Shown piece by piece: positions 21,537 through 30,223 of a stretch of 64,000 nucleotides of DNA. The stretch is from Strigamia acuminata (Eukaryota > Arthropoda > Chilopoda > Geophilomorpha > Linotaeniidae), in contig OX442314.1 in the NCBI GenBank assembly GCA_949358305.1, positions 39,033,211-39,097,210 of the forward strand. The letters run 5' to 3'. The notes below the pieces were generated by a model, which worked only from the letters and a program-made list of their open reading frames with translations, made no database searches and had not been told where the DNA came from. Both the position numbers and the translations under genes were made by a program. Within the stretch, counting starts at the first letter, position 1, and every line of letters starts with the position of its first letter.

Positions 21537-21983
21537 ATGAATCAAGACGTTGCTGAAACATATTCAAAAATCCGCCAAAACATTCGCCAGTTAATCTACG
21601 CGTCGGATTTTCCTCCCGTTCTGGAAGAATCAGCCAAAGATAACAGCAGTGAAAAGAGTGACATAAACGACAAGAATTATCCACTGAAACGCGCTTTGAG
21701 ATATCTGCAGCAAGAAAAAAGGCCGCAGTCTACAAGTTCTATTGAACGGCCCACAATTTCCTTACCTAGGGTCAGAGGAATCCTCAATTCGAGAGCAAAA
21801 ACTCTGAGAAACGAGATTCAGCCGGCAACAGCTGCCAAGAAATTAGCGAATATGCCTCCTAGAAACGCTGTTTCCGAAGAAGATGCGAGTAAACTGTCAG
21901 CAACTGTGTGTGGGCTGACTGCTAAAGTCTCTGGCCGACGTTTAATTTCGAGGTACAAAATCAAGAAAACCGCAGAAATTTGA
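21537..21983 (+). CDS. Hypothetical protein, 148 residues
   Basis: ATG at 21537, stop at 21983. The sequence begins with a helical segment (VAETYSKIRQNIRQLIYASDFPPVLEES), then has an acidic/polar stretch and a basic, Ala/Arg-rich second half (GILNSRAKTLRNEIQPATAAKKLANMPPRNAVSEEDASKL). It has no signal peptide, membrane segment or domain that I recognise. Length, balanced composition and absence of repeats make it plausible, but there is no independent support. It lies between LRR gene C and the gypsy insertion. Confidence 0.45.
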   Translation: MNQDVAETYSKIRQNIRQLIYASDFPPVLEESAKDNSSEKSDINDKNYPLKRALRYLQQEKRPQSTSSIERPTISLPRVRGILNSRAKTLRNEIQPATAAKKLANMPPRNAVSEEDASKLSATVCGLTAKVSGRRLISRYKIKKTAEI

Positions 21984-22315
21984 AAAATTTAATCAGCATT
22001 GGGGTTTGGGGAGGACGGGGAGGACGGGTGAAAATGGTGGAGAACAAAACAAGAAAAAGTTAGTTGAAATACGGTATGTGAAAATTTGGATGAATTTATT
22101 GAAATTTAATGAATATTAAAACAGAAGAAAATGATAAGATTTGGTGTAATTTGATAAAACTTGGGTAAAAGGAAAGTGAAACTTTTTGTAAAAATGGTAA
22201 TAATTGATGAAACTTGGTGAAAATAGATATTGCAATATGTGTAATTGGTCAAACAGGCATCACAATAAGTGTAATTGGTATCTTATGTTTGTTTGTTTAA
22301 TTGACGTTAAAAGTG
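21984..22315. other. No recognisable gene
   Basis: AT-rich spacer with short TTGGTGAAA/TAATTGG-type imperfect repeats between the hypothetical ORF and the A' relic. Confidence 0.4.
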
Positions 22316-22355
22316 GATGAACGAAGAGGTTCGACGGTAAAATTGATCGGGAGTT
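22316..22355 (-). pseudogene. Relic of LRR gene A', left piece
   Basis: About 40 bp (GATGAACGAAGAGGTTCGACGGTAA...) match the N-terminal coding region of LRR gene A around 16083-16125. The match is cut by the gypsy insertion and resumes at 34167. The last four bases (AGTT, 22352-22355) are the target site duplicated by the element. Confidence 0.75.
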
Positions 22356-22985
22356 TGTGGTGATTCGGCATCACCTGAAGAAGTAATTAGCGACGATTAT
22401 CATGTTATTAATCCTCGCCACTAGAGCGCGCTAGAAATACCGACTAGACTGACTAGTCTCGTGTTTCTGCGAACCTGCATAATCAGAAGGATTTGCATAT
22501 GACGTCATTTCCGGCTAATATATAACGCCAACGCTTGACCGGAAATATACTACAGTTACCACATTTCAGCAAGAGCACCATTTACCTCACCTTTCAGGCC
22601 GTTTCACGGATTGATCGAGGACCGGTGCCCGCTGACCATTCAACTGTACAACAGCCACATTTATTTAGCGTAGCCAAACTACGCTAGAATAAATATCCAA
22701 GCGATATTCGTTTAATTCGCACGAGAAAGCGAATTCTCGCGTGTTCGTTATAACACGTGGAAATAACCCTAGACAACAACACAGACCACGCGTAGGACTA
22801 AACAATAGGATCTACCATTGTTTAGCGGCGACTCGTATTCGCAGAAGAATCCGAGGACCATCATTGGAATCACCTTAACCTTTACTGTATTAGTAAGCGT
22901 GTTTAATAAAGCAGTATTATATCTTATATTGTATTTCCCGAGTACTATTATTTATTATCTTTAACCACAAAGTCGAATCACGACA
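22356..22985 (+). repeat. 5' LTR, 630 bp
   Basis: Starts TGTGGTGATTCGG, ends ATCACGACA. It has the promoter cluster at 22491-22525, a hairpin TAGCGTAG/CTACGCTA (22666-22673 with 22679-22686) in the presumed transcribed part, and AATAAA at 22905-22910. No difference from the 3' LTR was seen. Confidence 0.95.
22491..22525 (+). promoter_or_regulatory. LTR core promoter: octamer, CRE, ETS-like site, TATA
   Basis: Within 35 bp: octamer ATTTGCAT (22491-22498), CRE TGACGTCA (22500-22507), ETS-like ATTTCCGG (22507-22514) and a TATA-like TAATATATAAC (22517-22527). The same cluster is in the 3' LTR at 33668-33702. Motif identity is seen directly; factor binding is inference. Confidence 0.65.
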
Positions 22986-22987
22986 CG

Positions 22988-23005
22988 TGGGGGTCTGTCC
23001 GGGAT
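22988..23005 (+). other. Primer binding site, tRNA-Pro-like
   Basis: TGGGGGTCTGTCCGGGAT lies two bases after the LTR. It matches the tRNA-Pro-type PBS known from murine leukaemia virus at 15-16 of 18 positions, differing only in the middle. Confidence 0.75.
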
Positions 23006-23079
23006 AGAATTTGCTAACCTTACGACAAAACTTTAAATAATAACCGGGATCTTTCGACCGATCATTATATCGCAAGAAA

Positions 23080-25959
23080 ATGACGAAAACTACCGCAGAA
23101 GACAGAAAAAGGCGTAACGACGAAAAGGAGAGAAAGGAAACCGAAGAAATCGAACGCCAAAAAGCGGAAGAAGCGAACTACGTGGAACCAGAAGTCGAGA
23201 CTAACTCGACTAAAGTTTCAACGGAATCATCAAGTGAAGACCTTCCCCTTGCAAGACAACTTCCGTTCACGGGAGGCGAATTCGAAGGATCAGGAAGCTC
23301 TCACGAAGAAAACAGGTTAAATAAATCGTTCGAAAACCCTCGATTCGGATTGAAAAGCCCCAGACCAGTCGAAAAGGATCCCAGTGAAATGGATCTAATG
23401 ACTCTTCTAAATAAAGCGGCAAGCACAGGCGCCGCAATTATCAACGAGGCTACCCGAGCCGACCAAGCGAGAACAGCCGCGTTGGAAAAGAAGAAAAACG
23501 AATTGATGGAAGATTTAGCCAGAGAGCATCGCGAGAAATTAGCTGCCATGGAACAAAGCTTGGCACAAGAACGTCAAGCTAAGCAGATGGCGGCCGCCCG
23601 TGAAAGCCAAGAAAAGCAAACGGCAATGGAGCGCGAGCTGGCTCGAGAATTGCTCGCGAAGCAAAGAATAATCGAACGAGAAATGGCCAAGGACTACCAG
23701 ATCCGGCCACCAAGCAACGGGTTAAGCCAGCATTCGGAGCCAAACTCCGTACAGAGCTCCCCAGAACGGTCTCACACAGCTAAGGAGCTGGTAGCCAAAG
23801 CAATAGAAGTGACACGAGTGGCCTGCGCACACGGCATCGAGATCGATCAGGACAAGGATCCTTACGCAGAACTAAGCCGGGTAATCGACCTAGTAAATCA
23901 GAGGACTGAAAAACGATCGGCAGATAACACGGCCAGACGCGGGGAGAAACGACGTCGGGTCGGAGCAGATCGACAGCAGTCCGAGACCGGCGGCGAAGCA
24001 ACGTCAGACAGTGAAAGTATCGACTCTCAAGCATCTCACGGCAGTATCCGAGTCAGCGGACTAGATAGCATCTTGAACGAATCGGACGAAGTCAAAGGAG
24101 AACTGTACGAGGCGTTTATACAGGATAGGAGGAATAATCAGGGCGCGCAATCATGGGCAATAAAAAACTCATTCGCGATGAAAACTGGCCAAACCAGTAA
24201 TACCAACCCAGGCGACCCTAACGCCGAACTAATCAGATGTATAAATCAGAAGAACCAGATACGCAACGAAGCAGGTCAAAATAAACTGGCCATGCCGACG
24301 CTCGAGGAGATTAACGCAGTTAAAAATCACCTCGAAAAGAAGCACGCCGCCGAAGCATATGCTGGAAGAGACTCCTATGTTTTTATCAAAAAAACGGATG
24401 AAGGCCTCACGGGGACCCGACTGGACGACCTGGTACCGCCCGGAACAAAGTTGAGCCGAACCGCCGCTCCGAAAAAATCGAACCCCGATAACTCAACGGT
24501 AGCGCAAGACCTCACGAATAATCCGAACGCCGTGGGATCATCAGGACAAACGTCGTTTCAACACAATCAATTCGGACTGACAGGCAACGGTACGCATTAC
24601 CCAAGCCTCCCTTCCGACAATCCACGATCATCACCGCTGCCTAGTGAGACTGACTCGCTAAGCAACCAACTACGGACGATGAAAGACGAACTCCTTCAAG
24701 CCATGGACCAAAAACTTCAACAGAGCCGTGGCCAAGAGACCGAGGAAGACGATCGAAGCGAAGGATTGTTGAAACGTTACTCCGCGGACCGATGGCTGTA
24801 TTCTCGCAAGGATAACAACATCAAGTGGACGACCCTGAGACTAATTAAGTTCGACGGATCCTGGAACGCTGGCAACTTGTTTTTGGACGAAGTCGCCCTG
24901 ACGATTAATCGTTTGGGAGCGGAACCCGACGAAATGGTTGCGCGCGGAATACCAGAAATGCTGATAAATCGGGCCCGAATCTGGTACGCTGATGTCCAAC
25001 CCCGAAACTGGGAAGACTTCGTCATAAAGTTCCACAATCAATATGGCGAGACGAGCCAAGAAATCCAGAAAAGAGTAAGCTCTATGAAGCAAGCTCCCGG
25101 GGAAACTCTGAGGGAGTACGTACAACGAGCCGACAGCCTGTTTCGTGAAATGGACAAACCATTTGACCAACACGCTCAGAAAGCTCTCTTCGAACAAGGA
25201 CTAAACGAAACCGCAACCAAAGTCCTACGAGAAATGAACGCTCCTAAAGGAGATAATTTCAAAGCCATCCTCGCTTTCGTCGAGAAAAAACACACCGAAG
25301 TAAATGCTCGGTATAACGAAAATCTGACAAAAGAAGAACGAGCTCTAGGAGTGGCTCGACAGCAACGAATACAGGAACGCAGCATAGACTCCACTAAGCT
25401 GCTCCAATCGCGAAATTATCTAAACGGAAGTATAGAGCCACTCCCCTCAAAGAAAAACCAACAAGCTTCCAACCCGTTACCACCTCCAAATAAGGCCTAT
25501 CGCACGCAAACTAACGCCGCCGAGGAAAAGTCGGAAGACGAAGTAAGCGAAGATTCCGAGCAATTCTCGGAAAGCGATGAAGTCGACGAAGGTATCAACG
25601 AGGTTGTACATGCAAACATGGGGAAGGAACTGGCACCCAGCTACCGACCTCAGATGAAGTCCAGAAAATCGGAGCATCACAACCCGAAAACAGAGGCGAC
25701 TTCTGAGAAGAAAGACTACCCCAAAAAACCTTTTGTGCGGGAGGGAAAGAAGAAAAGCCCTTGTAATTTCTGCAACGAGGACGGCCACTGGCGTCAGACC
25801 TGCCCGAAACTGGCAAAGAAAAAAGCCGACGACAAGGCCGCAGAGAGAGAAGAGCTAGTGAAATTGCTCGCTAAGGAGCAAGAAAAAGTCTTGAAGGAAC
25901 TCACCGCCAAATTCGACAGTATGACAAAAAACTGGAACTCGCGGGCGGAACAAAAATAA
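23080..25959 (+). CDS. gag: Gag polyprotein
   Basis: 959 residues from the ATG at 23080, the first after the PBS. The N-terminal third is highly charged and coiled-coil-like (residues ~125-210, many E/R/K/Q, AREHREKL...EREMAKDYQ). The retrotransposon-gag capsid-type region lies at about 590-780 (RIWYADVQPRNWEDFVIKFH, GETLREYVQRADSLFREM). A single CCHC zinc knuckle, CNFCNEDGHWRQTC, is at residues 895-908. It is longer than usual for Ty3/gypsy Gag (often 300-500) because of the added N-terminal region. The stop codon at 25957-25959 falls in the loop of the frameshift stem. Confidence 0.9.
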   Translation: MTKTTAEDRKRRNDEKERKETEEIERQKAEEANYVEPEVETNSTKVSTESSSEDLPLARQLPFTGGEFEGSGSSHEENRLNKSFENPRFGLKSPRPVEKDPSEMDLMTLLNKAASTGAAIINEATRADQARTAALEKKKNELMEDLAREHREKLAAMEQSLAQERQAKQMAAARESQEKQTAMERELARELLAKQRIIEREMAKDYQIRPPSNGLSQHSEPNSVQSSPERSHTAKELVAKAIEVTRVACAHGIEIDQDKDPYAELSRVIDLVNQRTEKRSADNTARRGEKRRRVGADRQQSETGGEATSDSESIDSQASHGSIRVSGLDSILNESDEVKGELYEAFIQDRRNNQGAQSWAIKNSFAMKTGQTSNTNPGDPNAELIRCINQKNQIRNEAGQNKLAMPTLEEINAVKNHLEKKHAAEAYAGRDSYVFIKKTDEGLTGTRLDDLVPPGTKLSRTAAPKKSNPDNSTVAQDLTNNPNAVGSSGQTSFQHNQFGLTGNGTHYPSLPSDNPRSSPLPSETDSLSNQLRTMKDELLQAMDQKLQQSRGQETEEDDRSEGLLKRYSADRWLYSRKDNNIKWTTLRLIKFDGSWNAGNLFLDEVALTINRLGAEPDEMVARGIPEMLINRARIWYADVQPRNWEDFVIKFHNQYGETSQEIQKRVSSMKQAPGETLREYVQRADSLFREMDKPFDQHAQKALFEQGLNETATKVLREMNAPKGDNFKAILAFVEKKHTEVNARYNENLTKEERALGVARQQRIQERSIDSTKLLQSRNYLNGSIEPLPSKKNQQASNPLPPPNKAYRTQTNAAEEKSEDEVSEDSEQFSESDEVDEGINEVVHANMGKELAPSYRPQMKSRKSEHHNPKTEATSEKKDYPKKPFVREGKKKSPCNFCNEDGHWRQTCPKLAKKKADDKAAEREELVKLLAKEQEKVLKELTAKFDSMTKNWNSRAEQK

Positions 25960-25977
25960 TTCCACATCCGCTCGCGA
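25926..25977 (+). promoter_or_regulatory. -1 ribosomal frameshift signal between gag and pol
   Basis: In the gag frame the slippery heptamer A AAA AAC occupies 25926-25932. Six bases later an 11-bp stem can form: 25939-25949 (TGCGGGCGGA-type arm) with 25967-25977, containing one G.T wobble. Its 17-base loop holds the gag stop (25957). The -1 frame is open through this region and runs into Pol without a stop. Heptamer type, spacer and stem length fit the known consensus. Confidence 0.8.
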
Positions 25978-25991
25978 TAACTTCGAAAAAG

Positions 25992-28900
25992 ATGGACCTT
26001 ACACTAGTGGAAAAACAAATTAAAGAAATGAAAAAATTGTTGGAATTTTTCGAGGAAGCTGCCAACGAGGAAGTCACAACTCCAACCAACAAACGGAAAT
26101 TCGAAATTAGAGACGAAGACGGCATAGCCAACGCTTTCATGACTTTACCGCTTGACCAAGGGGCCAATCCTCTTAAAAAGCGAATACTTCGTTGCAACCT
26201 ATCAACAGAAGCGAAGAGCGTACTGGCTAAAATACCGGTCTCTTTCGGCAAAAAGGTATTAATGGGACTACTCGACTCGGGAGCGGATCAGTCGTTTATC
26301 TCTACCGACTTATTCGAATCACTCGACGAAAAAATACAGAGAAAATTACGGGGGATGAACGAGAATATTCGAGTTCTTACGGCAGCGGGAGAAGTTAGAG
26401 CAGTGGGGACGTTATCAACCGATTTCGTATGGGAAGGAGGCACGATTAAACATTTCTTCATCGTGTTACCAACCCGAGACACAATCCTGCTGATAGGAAT
26501 GGATTTGATGGAACGGATGAACATCCAGCCCAACCCAGTCACACGTTCGTGGAATTACATCGACAACCACGAGGACCCACGACTACCCATAATACCTCCG
26601 GAACTCCTAGACAAAGCTAAGGACGACGAGGAATGGGGAGGAGGCGAAATTAAAAAGTTCATCCAAGACTATAATTTTAAATCATTTAATACTATCCTCC
26701 AGGAGGAGAATTTAATACATAATCTGGCTGCAGACGCCAACCTTGGAGAAGAACAAACGAAACTCCTCGAGGAAATGCTCAAGAAGCACTCGAAGAACTT
26801 AAATAAGGATCCAGGGAAGACAAGTTACGTAATGCACGAGATCGAATTGGTTACGGGCAAACCGGTACGAGTGCCTTTTAAGACTATGAATCCCCAGAAG
26901 AGACACATCGTAAGAACAATGTGCAACGAGTTGCTCGAAAAAGGGATCGTGTCGCACGCCATCGGAGAGTATGGAATGAGGATTGTCCTCGTCATGCGAC
27001 CAGGCTCCGAACCGCGCCTCTGCATCGATTATAGACCTTTAAACGCCATAACCGTCATTGACCCCATCCAAATGCCATCAATAGAAGCAATTTTACGAGA
27101 ACTCGCCCCATTTAACTGGGTCACGACCATGGACTTGTCCAAGGGTTACTGGCAGGTTGAATTGCGGGAAGAGGATAAGGAGAAAACAGCTTTTTGGGCA
27201 CCACAGGGTCGACTGATGTTTAATGTAATGCCCTTCGGGTTAGTAAACGCACCCGCCACCTTTCAAAAATTAATAGAAAAAGTTCTCGGCGACGCCTTAC
27301 ACAAATACGCATGGGCTTATCTTGACGACATAGTAATAGTCTCTCAGACCTTTACAGACCACTTGATGCATGTGAATGACGTCATGGAGCGACTCACAAA
27401 GGCCGGACTAAACATCCATCCAGGGAAAAGTAAATTTTGCCGCAAAGAATTGGCATTCCTGGGTTACACAGTCGGAACAGGTGGCCTATCCATCGACCCG
27501 AAAAAGACCCAGGCCATTAGCCAGTTCCCCGCCCCGGAAGATGTAAAAGGAGTCCAACGTTTCATGGGCATGGTGAATTTCTTCAATCGATTACTCCCAA
27601 ATTTGGCAGACGTCGCGGCGCCCATCACGGATCTGTTACGCAACGATAAAGAGTTCGAATGGACTGACCACTGCGAAACATCGTTTAACAAAATAAAACA
27701 AATGCTGATCGATGTAAAACGGATTCCCCTGCCAGATCTTAATCGAGAATTCACTCTTCACACCGACGCCAGTCGAATTGGCCTAGGTGCTGCGTTGCTT
27801 CAAAAGCATGACGTCGACGGAGTAATGTTAGAGGTCCCGACGATGTTCATCAGCCGGAAATTACAAGCAGCCGAAAAGAATTATAATGCGACAGAGTTAG
27901 AATGTCTAGCCGTCGTCTGGGCAATCCGAAAATTCAGACCATACCTGGAATTTACCAAGTTCAACGTACAAACCGACCACGAAGCACTAAAATGGTTAAT
28001 GGCGTTGAAAGAACCATCCGGAAGAATGGCGCGCTGGCAGCTAGAGTTAATGGCTTGTGACTTAATCATTGAATACCGACCCGGAAAATTCAACGTCGTG
28101 GCAGACGCCCTCTCACGAGCCCCAGCTTCAGACCCCGAAGACGAGACCGACTGCGGAGAGGACGACTCACGCCTCTTCTACTGTCCGAACCCCGTCCGAA
28201 AATGGGAATTTAAAAAGCTAAACGAATTACCCAAGGAGAAACTCGAGTCAGGAGACCAAAATTATTACAATTATTGGCTCCGAGCGTACCAGTCTGTCAG
28301 GGACGCTCACCCAAATTACGAGCTAACAATAGAACCTCGAATCTCCGACAAGTACGTTCGAGCATTCGTCACCCACGTAAGCAAGGGGACGAACAGCAAG
28401 CCGCCCACCAGGGACGAATTAATAGCCGCCCAAACGACAGACGACTTCTGTAAAACTTATCGAGACTTCATCACAGATAAAAAATTTCCCGACAAGAATT
28501 TCGACGAAATCCAACGCGAAGAATTCGAAAGAGAAGCCTCCACGTACTTAATCGAGGATGGACTTCTACTAAAACACCACCCGAATTTCCGCGATGATCT
28601 GACGGAGACAGGTACTTCGATGAAAGTCGTTATACCCAGGAGTCTGCTAACAAGGTTTCTGTGGATGGTCCACGGACACCCACTCGCCGGACATTCTGGA
28701 GTGGCCAGAACAATCTACCGTGCGAACCAACTCTATTTTTGGCCCAAAATGACCCGAGATATTGTTCGTTTCATTCACCACTGCCCCAGATGCCAAGCGT
28801 GCAAACCTAGGACGCCCAAGAATTACGAAAGAATCTCACTCGGCCCCTTCGCACCCTTCGACTGTTGGAGCGTGGATTTAATGGGCCCAAAACCCACGTC

Positions 28901-30005
28901 ATCCAATAAAAACAAATATATTTTAGTAATCATGGATGTCGCGACCGGATGGCCCGAGCTCTTTCCAATGGAGAGACCAACTAAGCAGAAAATCATTCGA
29001 TGTTTGTACGAAGTGGCGCTTCATTTTGGATTCCCTCGGAAACTAATTTCCGATAATGGACCACAGTTTGCGTCGAATTTGTATAAAGACTTCTGTAAAA
29101 AATTCGACATCGAAACATCATACACATCAACCTATAATCCACGGGCCAATCCCGTCGAAAGGTTAAATCGCGACATAAAATATGCGCTGGCAATTTTCAC
29201 TGATGTTCACTCCAGCTGGGACGAATATCTTCGTGAAATTGCCTTCAGCATCCGCACAACGATCTCGAGGAACCGCAAATTTTCTCCCGCGTTTCTAAAC
29301 TTCGCTCGGGAACTCAGAGTGCCCTGGGACCCGCGAATACCGGAGGAAATACTGGAAATTGATCCTGAGAAGCCTCATATTTATGTCGACAGACTAGAGC
29401 AAATAATTTCGGCCACTTATCAGCACATGATGTCACACATATTCGACATGAGAGATCGTATTAGCATTGCTGGAAAGGATCGGCCCTTCTGCAATTTTAA
29501 AGTCAATGACCTCGTCTGGAAAGACACACATATTCAGTCCAGCACCGATAAGGGGATCCACGCAGGCCTAGCAGACAAACGCGACGGCCCGTACGTCATA
29601 CTCGAAGCCCACGGCGGAAACGCTTTCAAGCTAAAAAGATTGGCAGACAACGTTAATTTTAGATCGATCCACGCCCGAGAATTAACTCCATACTTACCTG
29701 AGTTTCCTCAAGAGGCTTGGACGGAATATCAGACGAAACCAGCGCAAAATCCAATTATTCGCGACATGTTTTTAGATGAACAAACTGGCCCAACCAATGT
29801 AGTTCAAGATGAGTTGCACGAAGCGGCCGACGCCCCGGATGAGATTTCGGAGAGGGAGGAAATAGTCGAAGAATCTCCTAAAAAAGGAAAGCAATCAAAC
29901 AAAAATAAGACTACAAGAATCCTCAAACCTGATAAAATATACGGTATGCGTCGACACAAGCCAAACCCGTTCATAAAAGACGGGAAACTCGTCGGAAAAC
30001 AATAA
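25992..30005 (+). CDS. pol: Pol polyprotein: protease, RT, RNase H, integrase
   Basis: Residues are counted from the in-frame ATG at 25992, but the frame is open back into gag and translation is probably entered at 25932 by -1 frameshift. Domains: aspartic protease with LLDSGADQSF (active Asp ~95); reverse transcriptase with the YLDD active site at 443-446; RNase H with TLHTDASRIG (Asp ~592) and QTDHEAL; integrase zinc region HPLAGHSG...CPRCQAC (~895-933); integrase core Asp ~962 (WSVDLMG), Asp ~1021 (SDNGPQF), Glu ~1056 (NPVERLNR), the last two 35 apart as in DD35E. A GPY-type motif (DGPYVILE) follows. All catalytic residues are present, so an active enzyme set is plausible. Confidence 0.95.
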   Translation: MDLTLVEKQIKEMKKLLEFFEEAANEEVTTPTNKRKFEIRDEDGIANAFMTLPLDQGANPLKKRILRCNLSTEAKSVLAKIPVSFGKKVLMGLLDSGADQSFISTDLFESLDEKIQRKLRGMNENIRVLTAAGEVRAVGTLSTDFVWEGGTIKHFFIVLPTRDTILLIGMDLMERMNIQPNPVTRSWNYIDNHEDPRLPIIPPELLDKAKDDEEWGGGEIKKFIQDYNFKSFNTILQEENLIHNLAADANLGEEQTKLLEEMLKKHSKNLNKDPGKTSYVMHEIELVTGKPVRVPFKTMNPQKRHIVRTMCNELLEKGIVSHAIGEYGMRIVLVMRPGSEPRLCIDYRPLNAITVIDPIQMPSIEAILRELAPFNWVTTMDLSKGYWQVELREEDKEKTAFWAPQGRLMFNVMPFGLVNAPATFQKLIEKVLGDALHKYAWAYLDDIVIVSQTFTDHLMHVNDVMERLTKAGLNIHPGKSKFCRKELAFLGYTVGTGGLSIDPKKTQAISQFPAPEDVKGVQRFMGMVNFFNRLLPNLADVAAPITDLLRNDKEFEWTDHCETSFNKIKQMLIDVKRIPLPDLNREFTLHTDASRIGLGAALLQKHDVDGVMLEVPTMFISRKLQAAEKNYNATELECLAVVWAIRKFRPYLEFTKFNVQTDHEALKWLMALKEPSGRMARWQLELMACDLIIEYRPGKFNVVADALSRAPASDPEDETDCGEDDSRLFYCPNPVRKWEFKKLNELPKEKLESGDQNYYNYWLRAYQSVRDAHPNYELTIEPRISDKYVRAFVTHVSKGTNSKPPTRDELIAAQTTDDFCKTYRDFITDKKFPDKNFDEIQREEFEREASTYLIEDGLLLKHHPNFRDDLTETGTSMKVVIPRSLLTRFLWMVHGHPLAGHSGVARTIYRANQLYFWPKMTRDIVRFIHHCPRCQACKPRTPKNYERISLGPFAPFDCWSVDLMGPKPTSSNKNKYILVIMDVATGWPELFPMERPTKQKIIRCLYEVALHFGFPRKLISDNGPQFASNLYKDFCKKFDIETSYTSTYNPRANPVERLNRDIKYALAIFTDVHSSWDEYLREIAFSIRTTISRNRKFSPAFLNFARELRVPWDPRIPEEILEIDPEKPHIYVDRLEQIISATYQHMMSHIFDMRDRISIAGKDRPFCNFKVNDLVWKDTHIQSSTDKGIHAGLADKRDGPYVILEAHGGNAFKLKRLADNVNFRSIHARELTPYLPEFPQEAWTEYQTKPAQNPIIRDMFLDEQTGPTNVVQDELHEAADAPDEISEREEIVEESPKKGKQSNKNKTTRILKPDKIYGMRRHKPNPFIKDGKLVGKQ

Positions 30006-30223
30006 GCGACTCCAGCCATTGTCTCAAACAATCGATAAAAACAACCACAGGGGGGACACCTGTTACGTCCCACAATGCGTCTTAATTGGCCAAACCAATC
30101 AAAGACGACACGAGACTAATAGTTAACCTCTAACCCGACCCACATTTATCACTGTCATCTCCGACTAAGCGACGATCACCTCGAGGCAGCCGTAAATCAA
30201 AGTATCAAATTAATTTCCGAAAA

